NCBI GenBank assembly: GCA_022376515.1
Contig: WTXI01000110.1
Location: forward strand, 1 to 64,000
DNA: 64,000 nucleotides
Direction of reading: 5' to 3'
From: Lactifluus volemus
Lineage: Eukaryota > Basidiomycota > Agaricomycetes > Russulales > Russulaceae
Part shown: positions 1 through 11,339 of the stretch, in pieces
Layout: every line of letters starts with the position of its first letter
Numbering within the stretch: the first letter of the stretch is position 1
Position numbers and translations under genes: made by a program
Notes under the pieces: generated by a model
Databases searched by the model: none
What the model was told of the DNA's origin: nothing
What the model saw: only the letters and a program-made list of their open reading frames with translations

Positions 1-2
1 GG

Positions 3-1673
3 TCCCTGCGAACCGTGACAAGCTCTGTTATCGATCCCAACCCCGAACTACTCAGCCGTAAAACTCTTCACGAATGTATGTTGTTCCATCGACAACAGCG
101 GGAAGCACCGGAGGCATCGGCAACACACACTCCAACAGGGACGTCGTCGGCACCGGCAACGTCGGCGGCATCGGAAACGTCGCAGCGTCGGCGGCATCGG
201 CACCGGCAATGTCGTCGCATCGGCATCGGAAACGTCGGCGGCAGCGGCATCGGAAACGTCGGCGGCAGCGGCATCGGAGCATCATCACTACTAACTCCGA
301 CATCTCTCTTGAAATCACTTGGGCTACCACCACCAAAAGTTGACTGCGGGTGCTGCATAGTGTACCGCAAATTGGCCGTGTTTACTGGAAATGATGTGCG
401 ATATCTTTTCAGAGAGTTAAACACACTGGGCCAGAAAATTACAGACCGATATGTGTTAACCACGAGGCGTGCTTCAGGATTCAACAGGCTTTTTGAAGCG
501 GCCGTTATCAAAGAGACACACGATACGACTTTACCCCCTCCAGACGTGTCCGCCACATCTTCCCCAACTCCAGGACCCACCCCCAGTACTGCAGAAATGC
601 CACCAGAAGAACCAGGAGCTACACGACAGCTACGCAAGCGGAAGCCACAGGACCTGACTAGGAGAGAGCTGGTTGCCATCTTTCAGCAGCATGCTGAGGC
701 CATCCGTAATCACCATCAACAGTTCCCTCAGCCATCTCTGAAGTGGACATGGGGAATAGACCTTGATGAAGATGACATTCGTGGATTATTTCGTGCAGGA
801 GACAATGGCTATAAACATCCACACTCTGGCTATGATGAGTCATTGAAGGAGGGGAAATTTTCTGGGGAATATTCCGAGGTCACATCGGACCCAAGAAACT
901 CTGCAATACATTCCCCTGTTACCGTGGACGCTGTGCGTCGTCTTACAAGACGAAAATATCCGGCTCATTTTCGGGAATTCCCTCTGTGCCGCCCTCGTGC
1001 TCGTGTGCCAAGTGGGGCCTTACAACATGGCAGCGATGTTGCACTGTCCCAACTATCCAAGTCACCTTCTCGAACTTCAACTTCTAGTGCAGATACTAGC
1101 ACCGATGATGCAAATATCGCGCCTGTCGCACCTGGTGCCATTGCCGCACCTGTCGATGATACCGCGCCTACCGATGATACCGCGCCTGCCGATGATACTG
1201 CGCCTGCCGAGATTGCCGATGACAATATCACCAGGCCCTCGAGCAGTGACCATTTACATTCACCATCCAATCCTATATCTGGTAAAGCCGCTCTGGCTGC
1301 TCTCATGTCTGACATTTCTCCATCTCCAAGTCCACCACCCATGTCAAGTCATTCTCGGCACTCTAGTCCATCCATCACATCTGCACCACCCTCTGGCAGA
1401 GATGTCCTCAATGCTCTTAATGACATTGCCAGTGGTGACTCAGATGAGAATGATTCACAATTCAACATTGGTATGCAAACATATTATGCACTGATGGATG
1501 ATGGTGATTCGGATGATGAACCATCTGCCAATCGTATGAATGAAGATGAGTCTAGCACATCTACTAATAGGAGACTCGAACAGGGTAGATGGACTGTAGC
1601 TGACTTTACTGGCTTTGGTGACCCAGATGAATATGTTGATAGTGGATCTGTCTTAGATGATTCTAGTGCATGA
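3..1673 (+). CDS. Unrecognised acidic, low-complexity protein, open to the window edge
   Basis: The frame is open from base 3 to the TGA at 1671-1673. The first in-frame ATG is at 78, so this is either a gene starting there or the last exon of one entering from the left. I do not recognise the family. Residues about 55-90 are Gly/Ile/Asn repeats coded by an array of GGCATCGGAAACGTCGGC-like units (190-285). Then comes a compact region with a CGCC motif and FNRLFEAAVIKET, a charged RKRKPQD stretch, and a Ser/Pro/Asp-rich tail with three DDTAPxx repeats (about 1150-1210) and acidic clusters. Part of it (about 475-640) recurs as a diverged piece inside a decayed DUF6535 gene at 25.67-25.81 kb, so the sequence is multicopy and could belong to a transposon. 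No transposase motif is visible. Confidence 0.45.
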   Translation, partial: SLRTVTSSVIDPNPELLSRKTLHECMLFHRQQREAPEASATHTPTGTSSAPATSAASETSQRRRHRHRQCRRIGIGNVGGSGIGNVGGSGIGASSLLTPTSLLKSLGLPPPKVDCGCCIVYRKLAVFTGNDVRYLFRELNTLGQKITDRYVLTTRRASGFNRLFEAAVIKETHDTTLPPPDVSATSSPTPGPTPSTAEMPPEEPGATRQLRKRKPQDLTRRELVAIFQQHAEAIRNHHQQFPQPSLKWTWGIDLDEDDIRGLFRAGDNGYKHPHSGYDESLKEGKFSGEYSEVTSDPRNSAIHSPVTVDAVRRLTRRKYPAHFREFPLCRPRARVPSGALQHGSDVALSQLSKSPSRTSTSSADTSTDDANIAPVAPGAIAAPVDDTAPTDDTAPADDTAPAEIADDNITRPSSSDHLHSPSNPISGKAALAALMSDISPSPSPPPMSSHSRHSSPSITSAPPSGRDVLNALNDIASGDSDENDSQFNIGMQTYYALMDDGDSDDEPSANRMNEDESSTSTNRRLEQGRWTVADFTGFGDPDEYVDSGSVLDDSSA

Positions 1674-1871
1674 GGAATCTTTTGTCGAATGTGAAGAGCG
1701 AGTACCCGCATTTGTCAATGTAATATACAGAAGGATGAGTTCTGGGCTTGTCGGTTCGTTATGAGAATGTGCCACACATCATTGTAGCCACAGTATCATG
1801 GTGGTGGGATTACTGTAAAGCACCAGTTCTGCTGTTCCAGAGCTTGATCGGCACTACAGGTTTGCCAAACA

Positions 1872-3199
1872 GCAACAGTGATGTGCAAGCCAAAACGTCA
1901 ATGCAAAAAGGTCTGCCGAAATGTCCTACCGAAGGATCTGCTGCAGAAACGTCGCTGCTAAAACGTCACTGCCGAGATGCTGCTGCCAAAAGGTCACGGC
2001 CAAAATGTTACTGCCGATCCATCACTGCCGAGATGTCACTGCCGAAACAACGCTGCCGAAACAATGCTGCCGAAACATTACTGCCGAAACATTGCTGCCG
2101 ACATGTCGCTGCCGAAGCGTCACTGCCGAGATGCTGCTGCCAAAAGGTCATGGCCAAAATGGTACTGCCGATACATCACTGCCAAGATGTCACTGCCGAA
2201 ACAACGCTGCCGAAACAATGCTGCCGAAATATTGCTGCCGAAATGTCGCTGCCGAAATGTCGCCGCCGAAATGTCGCTGCCGAAGCGTCACTGCCGAGAC
2301 GCTGCTGCCAAAAGGTCATGGCCAAAATGGTACTGCCGATACATCACTGCCAAGATATCACTGCCGAAACAACGCTGCCGAAACAATGCTGCCGAAACAA
2401 CGCTGCTGAAACAATGCTGCCGAAGCAATGCTGCCGAAACAATGCTGCCGAAATGTCGCTGCCGAAGCGTCACTGCCGAGACGCTGCTGCCAAAGGTCGC
2501 GGCCAACAGGTCGAGATGTCACTGCAGAAACGTCGCTGATGCCACTGCAGAAACAACGCTGCCGAGATGTCACTGCCGAGACGCCGCTGCCGAAACGTCG
2601 CTGCCAAAAGGTCGCTGCCGAAGCGTCACTGCCGAGACGCTGCTGCCAAAAGGTCGCGGCCTAAATGTTACTGCCGAAACATCACTGCCGAGACGTCACT
2701 GCTGAAATGTCGCTGCCGAGACGCTGCTGCCAAAGGTAGCGGCCAACAGGTCGAGATGTCACTGCAGAAACGTCGCTGCCGTCACTGCGAAAACATCACT
2801 GCCGAGATGTCACTGCCGAGACGCCGCTGCCGAAACGTCGCTGCCAAAACGTCGCTGCCAAAACGTCGCTGCCAAAACATCACTGCAGAGACGCTGCTGC
2901 CAAAACGTCGCTGCCTAAGGGTCACTGCCAAAAGATCGCTGCCGAAACATCACTGCCGAAACGTCGCTGCCAAAATGTCACTGCCGAAAAGTCACTGCCG
3001 AGAGATTGCTGCCGAAAGGTTGCAGCCAAAGGTTGCTGCCGCTCTAATATGGTATGTCAGCTGGAGCCTAATATGGTATGACCGCTAGAGCCTAATATGG
3101 TATGTCCGCTGAGTGGCTAGCGGGCCCGCTGGCCCGACTGAGTCGATACATTGTATGTCTTCGCTGGGCCGATTGAGTCGATACATTGTAGTTTGACTA
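1872..3199 (+). mobile_element. One-armed relative of the foldback element (right end only)
   Basis: Bases 1873-1893 (CAACAGTGATGTG then AAGCCAAAA) match the inner boundary of the right terminal module of the foldback element near 62.97 kb. Bases 3038-3199 match that terminal module: AATATGGTATGTCCGCT, GCTAGCGGGC, two AGTCGATACATTGTA copies and the end GTAGTTTGACTA. Between the two lies a minisatellite of different sequence. No matching inverted left end is visible upstream, so this copy is truncated or solo-armed. The subterminal motif CTAATATGGTATG is tripled here (about 3044, 3069, 3093) but single in the large element. Confidence 0.6.
1897..3037. repeat. Degenerate 15-bp minisatellite (CTGCCGAAACGTCG-type)
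   Basis: Over 1.1 kb consists of variants of CTGCCGAAACGTCG, CTGCCGAGATGCTG and CTGCCAAAAGGTCA, with higher-order repeats of about 165-170 bp (compare 1960-2125 with 2125-2290). Because the unit is a multiple of three, several frames stay open on both strands and give Cys/Arg/Pro-rich pseudo-proteins. I treat these as by-products of the repeat, not genes. Confidence 0.8.
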
Positions 3200-5176
3200 T
3201 GTGGATGTTTGTATGGGGCATAACGATGATGTTGCCAGTGGTCAGTATAACATAAAATTCTGAGATGTAAAAATCTTTGTGTAAATGGCATCTGATGAGC
3301 TTGATTGTGTTCTGAAGTGTGGAAAATTAGGTGGGAGTGTGGCAGAGTAACAGAGTCCTAACTTACCACGACGGGTTCGCTTAGTCATGACCCGACCTCA
3401 CACCTTGCCCACCTTCGCTCTCGGTTTTCCTCAATGCGATCTTACAGCTACTGAGGCTCAGTACCGTCGACACGGTTGTGGGAGTCGCCACCTTCAAGCT
3501 CTGGTGGCACGAGTAGGGAATGGCCTCGAAGCCTGGGCCCGGATGATAGTACTGCCCACCTGGTGCCCAAGCCCGTCCCCATCCCCATCTCCTCCCCTCC
3601 TATCCCCGCCTTCTGACGCCTGCCCTGACTCATCCATTTGTCCATGTCTGCTTTGGACTCGATCGGTTATCGATCGGCGTTTTTTCAACGGTAGATTGTA
3701 TCGTGCTAACACCTGTCTGCCAGCACCCTCCTTTGACTCCCATCGATGCTCCAACTGTGACACAAATCGGCCATGGGAGCGTGCAAACTCATATCACATT
3801 CAAAATCACCACTAGCGGTCATAATCTAGTATCAAACACGGCCCTGGCGGCACACACCACCCCTTCCGACTAACGCTCGCTTACGGAACTTGAGCCTCAC
3901 GCTGGTCGCTTCATGCAAGACGAACGAATGCAAAGTTGTCAGAGCGCTTGCCTGGACGACCGTTTGAACGGACGAGGAATGGCGGAGTGCGATGATGGGT
4001 CAGGGATGGATGACGAAAGGAAGAAAAGGGGCGAGGATAGTTGACAGGGAAAATGCTCTGTTTCAAGGGTAGTAGTCACGCAGACTTGTGCATTAAACGT
4101 GATGAATAGTGGATTGTTAAAAAACGAGCTAATAGAAGAACTTTTTGATGGTGCTAATGGAAGGAGTGTCGATCCAAGCGATGAGGGTCTTCAAAGTATG
4201 CGCTGGCACCGTGGAACTCCAACTGGGTGAGAGCGCGGGAAAGATAACGCGTATCGATGAAAGTGGACTCGCTATCTCCTTATCCATATCCATGTATCTC
4301 TGACAACGATGGGCATGGATGGCCAAACATCCAGCGTCCTCTTCGCGCTCGTTTTCGCGTTACATTCAAGATACAAGTCAAGATGATGCAACACGAAGTA
4401 TCTCCATATTCAAGATGGCGATACATCGTGTTGCATCATCTAAATTTGTACCTGGTCATCTACAGCCTGAGGGAGAGACTCGATGGTGACACGTGGGGGA
4501 TCAAACTGGACTACAAATCAGTGGTTGTTCCTAGCGGCAGACGCACCAAGTCCTTGTCCACCTATATAATCCTCTCTGCGATTGGCGATATGGGTTCTTG
4601 GCTTTAAGTATGTTGGAAGACCATCTAACAACCTCGAAATGATGCTGGAGAATGGAGTGTGGGCACTCCCTTGGTGGAAAAATGATCCCAGGCCTTACGT
4701 CCTTATATTGGTACTGTAGTACCTCGGTTCGAGTTGTATTGAGTAGAGAAACGAATACAGGTAGATACATGGAAGTTGAAAAAGACAAGAACGGCTTATG
4801 GTATATTGTAATTGTAATTAAAACTTGCGTGCGCAAGCGAGTGCGTATGTGCGTACAGTAGTTAGCAGTGAAAATAAACCGTGAGACTTAAATACCGCAT
4901 TTGGAGGGGAGGGGTCATGATGGCACGCCATTGCGGACAATGTCAGATGATGCAGCAACCCTACTTGGACAAATGGATGGTCGGAGCATAATACGCGGTT
5001 AAAGCACAGAAATAAGGATACATGAATGACCCGAATGCGACAAAGTTGACCAAAACAGACCAGTAGACGTTGAACTATGAACTATGAAAGGTCATGTACA
5101 TATGTTGAGCCGCAAGCACACGCAAATACTTTCTGGGCCAGTCCCATTTTCGAGAGGCCTAATGTACTCCAGCGGA
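3200..5176. other. Intergenic, with relic of the 33.4-kb LTR element
   Basis: No gene is recognisable. Bases 3832-3911 match the interior of the non-autonomous LTR element at 35.22-35.30 kb (TCAAACACGGCCCTGGCGGC, then ACGCTCGCTTA...GAGCCTCAC), so a fragment of that family lies here. A strong small hairpin sits at 4381-4441 (separate entry). Confidence 0.4.
4381..4441. repeat. 61-nt inverted repeat, 22-bp arms
   Basis: AGATGATGCAACACGA (from 4381) and its reverse complement TCGTGTTGCATCATCT (to 4441) extend to 22-bp arms with a single mismatch around a 17-nt loop. RNA from either strand would fold into a stable stem-loop. It lies in non-coding sequence; no precursor or target is known. Confidence 0.7.
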
Positions 5177-5508
5177 TTACTGGGCCTCTGGCATAGGAAG
5201 CGCACACCGCAGCTTCTCTTCGATCAGACGGCTGCGTGCGCGCAAAGCCCGGCGGTGTATCCTGCGCGTCTCAGCATTGACACCTGGTTTAGCACTGGCC
5301 TGGACCGTTCCGGTAGAGAGCTCCACTCTAGAGGATACCCGCACAGGTTTTGGCACGTCATCTTCAGAGCGGACAGATGGACGCTCGTCAACTTGGCGCC
5401 ATTTAGCCGCTGGACTCGACAAGAGAGGATGTATCGACGAAGGCGAGGCTGGCCAAGACGCAGACTGAGACAGGGAATGAGAGGGAATATTCTGCACATC
5501 CGTCAGGG

Positions 5509-7727
5509 CTACGTCGTTTCGTTTCGTAGCACGTGAGCCAGGTGGGGCAAGGGGTAGTACGGGAGACTCGGATGGCGTGAGATGGAACGAAGATGAAAGC
5601 TTGAAATCACTGGGACGGTCCACCTGATCCCCTCGTAGCTGCTGGGTGTGCAACGAGGCAAAACGTGAATTCCCGAAAGCGACCTCCCCAATGTCGTGCT
5701 GGTAGCCACATCCTGAGAGACGCAATATAGAGTAAGACGCATGCACCACGTACAGTATCTTCCCTGACACTCTCCTCCGCTAGTGGGTGCCTACTCTGAG
5801 ATGTTTGCATCCGTTCTTCTCCTTGAGGTCCACTATCTGGCTCATCCCCGTGATCCCGAATAGGGCTTTTGCAGTCCGCATATGTGCGTCATCATCGTCA
5901 CTTCCCGTCTCCTGGTCACTCTCACCTCCACTGCTGCGGTACGCTTGGATATGCTGAGCGTCACGTATACGCTTTAGCGCACTTACAGCACGTTCATCTC
6001 CGTTGAAATTCTCATCAGGTACAGGCGGCAGCCCGAGTGTGCGACGGACGACATCGCGTGTTTTGCCTCTCAGAAATGGTTCTATGACTGCCAACTTGTC
6101 AATACTACGCCCCGTATCTGCCCAGACACGAGCAATGCTATCGGCGCCATCACCGATAAGGTTCTGAATTGCGGCGTCGTTGAAGTCCTCATTTATTTCC
6201 ATCTCACCCTTTTCCATATCCGCGGAGAAAGACAAGGAAGATGGTGGAGATGATAGACAGTCGGCAAAGAGATGGGGGATGCAGAGCTCATCAAGGCCGT
6301 GAAACGATGGATGTAGAGTGTTGGGCACAACACGTGCTGGTCGGAAAAGCGAGACAAACGCACGGAGTTCCTGAAGGGGTGAATGACGTGATAGGGGGAC
6401 CAACTACGCAACTTGAGATGAGTGAGTAGAAAAACGAAATAATGATACGGGTCCAAACCAGGACAGAGACAGGCTGTGCTGCACGCAGCTTGCTCTCGGT
6501 AAGCGCACAGTATTGTTCCCATTTTACTTTGTCCATTGTTACGGGATTTATGTACACGACATCAACGCCATTAGCATGAGGACAACGGTTGAATCTTTCA
6601 CATGCGTGAAAGCGTGTCTTCGACGGGTCAAGAGTAATCACGGAGTGCAAAAAGGGGTCCTCAACGTGAGAGTAGATTGTATGCTTGTAACGATCGACGT
6701 GGATCTGCATAGTTGCCTATTGACAAGTTGAGTGATTAAGGAAGATGGGCGTACCTGGCTTTGAAAGGAACGAGCAACAGCGCGAAGAATGTCTTCATAG
6801 CCCCATGTCCATGCGTTGATAAAAAACGTGGTTTGATGAGGGAAAAGAGCCATCAAGAGACCAAGCCCTGGGTTGCATCGCTCTAGGGTATGTCCTTCAG
6901 TAAAAACTGTGCGCAAGGAAAGTGTGGAGGTACCTTTGCGGGAACCACCGTTGTGGAAAGTACACTTGCCGTGTCAAGATAAATGGAATCCAATATCTTA
7001 GACAAAGGGGTCCTTGGACATTTCTCGTCAAACTGCCCACCATCCTGCGCATTTGGTGGTGCAAGATAAGGTTGTAGGAATGGGTTGCGGCGTATATAAT
7101 CGAGAAACCATGGCTCAGCACGGAAGTCCCCAGTGTGAAGAACAGCGCCTTGATCGCCTTCCACAAGAAACCTAGAAATTTCCAGTTGTAATGAGTTTAT
7201 TCCGTCACTTCTATAAGGTGACCCATACATGACAGCACCAGGGCAGTGGTTCGCATCGAAGAGTGTGAGTGTGATAGTCGAATTATTGCATAGTTCGATC
7301 TTCGTTGGGGTATGAAGCGGAAGGGTTTTCTAGGATATATGTCACATAAAGAACCCGATGTCTACAGATGAGAATGACACACCAGCAAGTCCCTACTTGC
7401 AGAGTAATCAAGTCTACCGTCGTTCAGGAGTGGTCGGATTTTCAAATGAGCAAATGTTTTCGATGCACGGGCTTCATCACGCAGATCTGTGTCTTTCACA
7501 GCACGCTCGTTGTAGGTCTCATGCCTGAGCAACATCTCTTTGGCATCGGGCGAGCATATAGTTGTTGAGGCAAATGATTTGGAAGAGAGGCCTAGAATGT
7601 GGTCGGTATGGGTATGAGAAAGTAGATATAGTGCCGGGACAGATGTAAGTTCTGGTGTTGAGGCAAATTCGTCAACTCGAATCGGGAAAGGTGGGATTAA
7701 CCCATGGAAAGGGGTCCCGGGAGGCAT
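5509..7727 (-). pseudogene. Artemis/SNM1-type DNA-repair metallo-beta-lactamase, one frameshift
   Basis: Predicted metallo-beta-lactamase/beta-CASP nuclease of the SNM1/PSO2/Artemis family, which trims DNA ends or crosslinks in the nucleus. Visible motifs are HTHTDH (metal-binding HxHxDH) about 38 codons in, DANHCPGAVM, HTGDFRAEPWF, FFINAWTWGYEDI and the DRMBL-type PLSRHSPLQELRAFVSLF. Exons on the minus strand: 7727-7383, 7329-7229, 7171-6934, 6882-6755, 6704-6459, then 6403 downward; the introns are 50-57 bp GT-AG. Phases agree everywhere except exon 6882-6755, which is 128 nt where 129 is needed. The frame breaks near 6857, where TCTCTTGATGG seems to have lost one T. The Ser/Pro-rich C-terminus is uncertain: it ends near 5509, or near 5177 in another frame. 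It may be a pseudogene or a working gene with one wrong base. Confidence 0.7.
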
Positions 7728-7879
7728 GCTGAAAGTAACTTAGCGAGGCGTTATACTGGCCTGCGCCGCGACGACTCGGACTCAGACGCGACGCGTCGCG
7801 ACTGAGTTACGTGCTTTATTTACGCGGATTGCCAGTGACGCTCGCCTGCCTGTATCATCACGCCATCTCCCAATCTTTG

Positions 7880-10521
7880 ATGTCCCAACTTGCTGACCCA
7901 ATCATCCAAGTGGAGGTTACAGGCGATGAGAGAATAGACACAAGTACGTTATCCTCTACACCCAACTTTATAGCCTTAGCTTCACTGAGCTCTGTCACGC
8001 TTTTCAGCCGGAAATCCCGATGTCCCTCGGTCAGAACAACATCAATCGTCACAGGGCCAAACCACCGTTGGTGATGGGTCTGAACCCATTTTCAACATGT
8101 ACGTGAAAATGTCACAGGAGGAGGATAACAAAATGGCCGATCGCTGGCAAAAAGATGCAGACGGTATTCTCATTTTCGTCAGTTCCTCATGTTACCTCCA
8201 CACATTGAGTGTAGTAACCGACGTGAACATCGTAGACCGGTTTATTCTCAGCTGCCGTTGCAGCATTGCTCGCAGTGACAATCCAGGACTTGAGGCCAAA
8301 TCCACAGGATACCACTGCATTCTATGTCGCCAACATCTTTCAACTCCTTGCTGACCCGAACATATCTCGTGCATCTATTCTTGCCATTCCGGCCACGCCA
8401 CCCCCATTCTCTCCACCGAAATACGCAATCTGGGTCAATTCACTGTGGTTCCTGAGCTTGGTCATCAGCCTTACATCTGCACTTCTGGCGACATTGTTAC
8501 AACAATGGGCGCGTCGATACCTCACAATCAGTCAACCACCGCGTTTGAGTCCACACAAGCGTGCAAGAATCCGTTCGTTTTCGCAGATGGTGTGGAAAAG
8601 TTTCATCTTCCTTTGGCAGTTGAAACGTTGCCGGCCTTGCTGCACGTTTCCCTGTTCCTATTCTTTTCCGGCCTCCTTGTTTTCTTGTTCAACATCAATC
8701 ACACCACCTTCAGTATTGTTGCTTGGTGGGTTGGGCTTTCTGGAGGCATATATGGATGCATCGCGCTGCTACCAATCTTCCGTCATGACAGCCCCTACTA
8801 TGCGCCTCTTACTTTCTCAGCCTGGTTCCTTCTTAATGGCGTGCCATACGAAGTCTTCCGCATTCTCACCTTCATCACACATTTGAGTTATTTTACCGCA
8901 GAAACCTGGTCCCGCTTTTGTAAGATGCGGGAAACCTATCGCAATCGGATCTCGTGGGGTATGGTGAAGACAGCCCAAGAACGTGCTTCGAAAATGTCAG
9001 CGGAACTCGATGGACAAGTTTTGAATTGGACCTTCGATGCTCTCGATGAAGACCGCGAACTGGAGCAATTCTTCGAGGCAATCCCCGCGTTCTGTAGCTC
9101 ACAAGTGGTCCATGAACCCAAACGAAAACTGCTTAATTCGGATTTGACTTTGGCTTGCAATGGATTCTTAATCCGTACTTTCTCATCTCATTTGCTCTCT
9201 GAGAGGGTCAAAGAAAGGCGGTTCATACTCTGCATGCAGACTATCGATGCACTCGATGTCTCGGTATTTCCATCTTCCGACTTCTGCTCACAAGTTTTTG
9301 GTCCGCCTGCCATGGATGGAGTGTTGCAGTCCGTTCAAATGGGACACTTACTCAGAAGCCGATGCCATGGTAGCAAAGGTGTAACTGCTTTACGAGCACA
9401 ACTGTTAGTTACCGGGATCATCGCAAGTGTACCAGAACACGATGATCGTTGGAAGGCGCTCGTGATGGATCAGTTAAGGGTACCAAAAGACGTTCTCGAA
9501 GACTACCTCGCACATGGTGACAGCGTGTTGCTTGCCAACTGGAACCACATCACTCACCAGTTCCTTCGCTTCAACCCCGAGCTTGGGTGGGCGTCTGTAG
9601 TGCTGGGGAAGATTCAATCGACCATTTCCAAATTCGACATTGGAAATACACTTCCTGGACTGCAACATGACTTCTGTGCTTTGTGGAACGAAATCGCTCG
9701 AGAAGCGCATAATCAAGGGTCTCCTTATATCACTTATTCTGTTCTGAGATCCAATCGGCATCATTTCATCACTTTACATCAAGGCACTAGCGCTGTCCCG
9801 ACCGCTTTCGATGCTTCCACCGATGATTCTGACCCCATCCTGCGAGAGTCATCCTCGTATCCATTGTGCAATGTCCCGGGTCATCACTCCAACGGCGCAA
9901 CAGACGACACCACTCATTCACTCATTCACCCTCCCGATGCCGATCTGAACAGCATCGCCCTTGCAGCGCCTCCGTCCCACCCTTACCCGCACTGAACCCA
10001 GATCATAGCCGCATACATCTCACAGAACAGTTGTCTCTACATGGTGTAGCTCATGCTTTCCCAATTGTCCAGTCTTCCCACCTCTCTTCACCAGTCAATG
10101 TTGGAAACAACAACTTTGCCACTACTTTACCTGACCCAGCTCTCACCATCGAAAAAGAAAGTCACGCGATGCGCCAGTTATCTCGCACATGGACAACTCA
10201 GAGTCTGACCCGCTTCCTGCTGATCCCCTGACGTCCTCGGTCTCTCCCACATCGAAATTTGACCTAATTACTCCTGGCTCAAGATTGTTGACGCTAGGCT
10301 AGTCCCAGAAATATCTTCTCCTCAGGTGACCTCCGTTTCGCAATCAAAATTGCCACAGAATGACGCAACGTTCAATATCCTTGACAACTCCCGAACTCCA
10401 AGACTTTCTAATGTCGTGGAGACCTCACAACTGGTACACGCCAGCCCTTGACACGGGTGCAGACCTCTCGCGGCATCCTGCTGACACGGCACCCCCTTGT
10501 GACGTTGACTGTCCACAGTAG
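7880..10521 (+). pseudogene. DUF6535 membrane protein, copy 1, frameshifted
   Basis: Same three-exon structure as the intact copies at 28.7 and 40.3 kb: exon 1 7880-7943 (64 nt), exon 2 8008-8177 (170 nt, MADRWQKDADGILIF), exon 3 from 8236 (TGLFSAAVAALLAVTIQDL). About four hydrophobic segments follow (GLFSAAVAALLAV, WFLSLVISLTSALLATLL, LLHVSLFLFFSGLLVFLF, FSAWFLLNGV), then a soluble region with repeated HLEL-type helices. Relative to the intact copies one T is missing near 8579 (CGTTCGTTTTCGCAG), and the frame changes again near 9975. Later stops lie in the Ser/Pro/Asp-rich tail. The 3' end (CCACAGTAGAATTAAAATG) still aligns with the paralogues. DUF6535 has no assigned function. Confidence 0.75.
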
Positions 10522-11339
10522 AATTAAAATGTCATTTTCATTCCCTAGTGGACAAACCGTATGTTGTCGCGAATGTGATGACCATAACCAATACGTAAGT
10601 TGTCTGTCTGTGAGCAGTATCTCAAGCTGAAGTATGACTCCAGATGATAAAGCAAACCCGCTTTAGGCGTCTTCAAAGTTCAAGACTTCTGTTATGTTTT
10701 GTATTTATATGCGGTACTACTATGCAGGCTGATTCAGAACTCCTTCGCTAATCATCTCTATGTTTCTCTCACACGACATAGTCTCCCGATGTTACTCCCG
10801 CACCAGTTTTTTTTTAGCATGATTCTTCTTTCCTGATTAATCTTGTTCTTTCTTTCCGTGATTCCCCTCTACGTTTTTGTGAATGTGATAATGCTTAGCT
10901 TGCCCAATGAAGTATAATGAATCGTTCAGGGCTGTGTGCTGAATATTGATCTCTGCGCAAGTGCGTAGATTGTGACAGCTCTCTCCGGAACGTACGACAT
11001 TTTCTTTCCAAAATTTCTCCACGTGATGAATACACGTCGTGATCAAAAGATGGGTGGGATGAGCGCTGGGGAGGGTAGTAGAGGTAAAGATGGAAAGGCG
11101 CAAGCGTGTCATGCCAGTGCGATGGCAACAAGTGATGAAAGATTCCGATAAAGGATAGTCGAGAAGTCTGGCATTTGAGCGAACTCTTGAAACATGCCGC
11201 TGGTCTCATCAAATTACGTCAGAGCGTGTTCTCTCCGAAGATACTATAGCGGGCTGACAGTCGTGTTTCAAGTCTGAGGGTATAGATCACCAGTGCCAGC
11301 GTATACAAAAGAATACAACGTCATCGCTCTTTGGTAACT
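10522..11339. other. Intergenic, with conserved DUF6535 3' flank
   Basis: Bases about 10755-10860 are the reverse complement of the 3' flank found beside the DUF6535 copies at 28.4-28.5, 39.93-40.05 and 53.64-53.76 kb (ACTGGTGCGGGAGTAA, AAGATTAATCA). The DUF6535 duplication therefore included downstream DNA. No gene is visible in the rest. Confidence 0.5.

Noticed and set aside
100..290. GGCATCGGAAACGTCGGC repeats in the first ORF as the missing left arm of the 1.9-3.2 kb element
   Set aside because: They run in the same orientation as the right-arm repeats, not inverted, and no terminal TAGTCAAACTAC is present.
1748..3088. Several long overlapping Cys/Arg/Pro-rich frames
   Set aside because: They follow the 15-bp repeat in several frames on both strands; this is repeat-driven openness, not coding.
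3387..3815. 142-codon plus-strand frame
   Set aside because: Biased Pro/Ser composition, no recognisable domain, and neighbouring bases belong to a retroelement relic.
4726..4740. GGTTCGAGTT as a tRNA B box
   Set aside because: Not a full B-box consensus, no A box at the right distance and no cloverleaf could be drawn.
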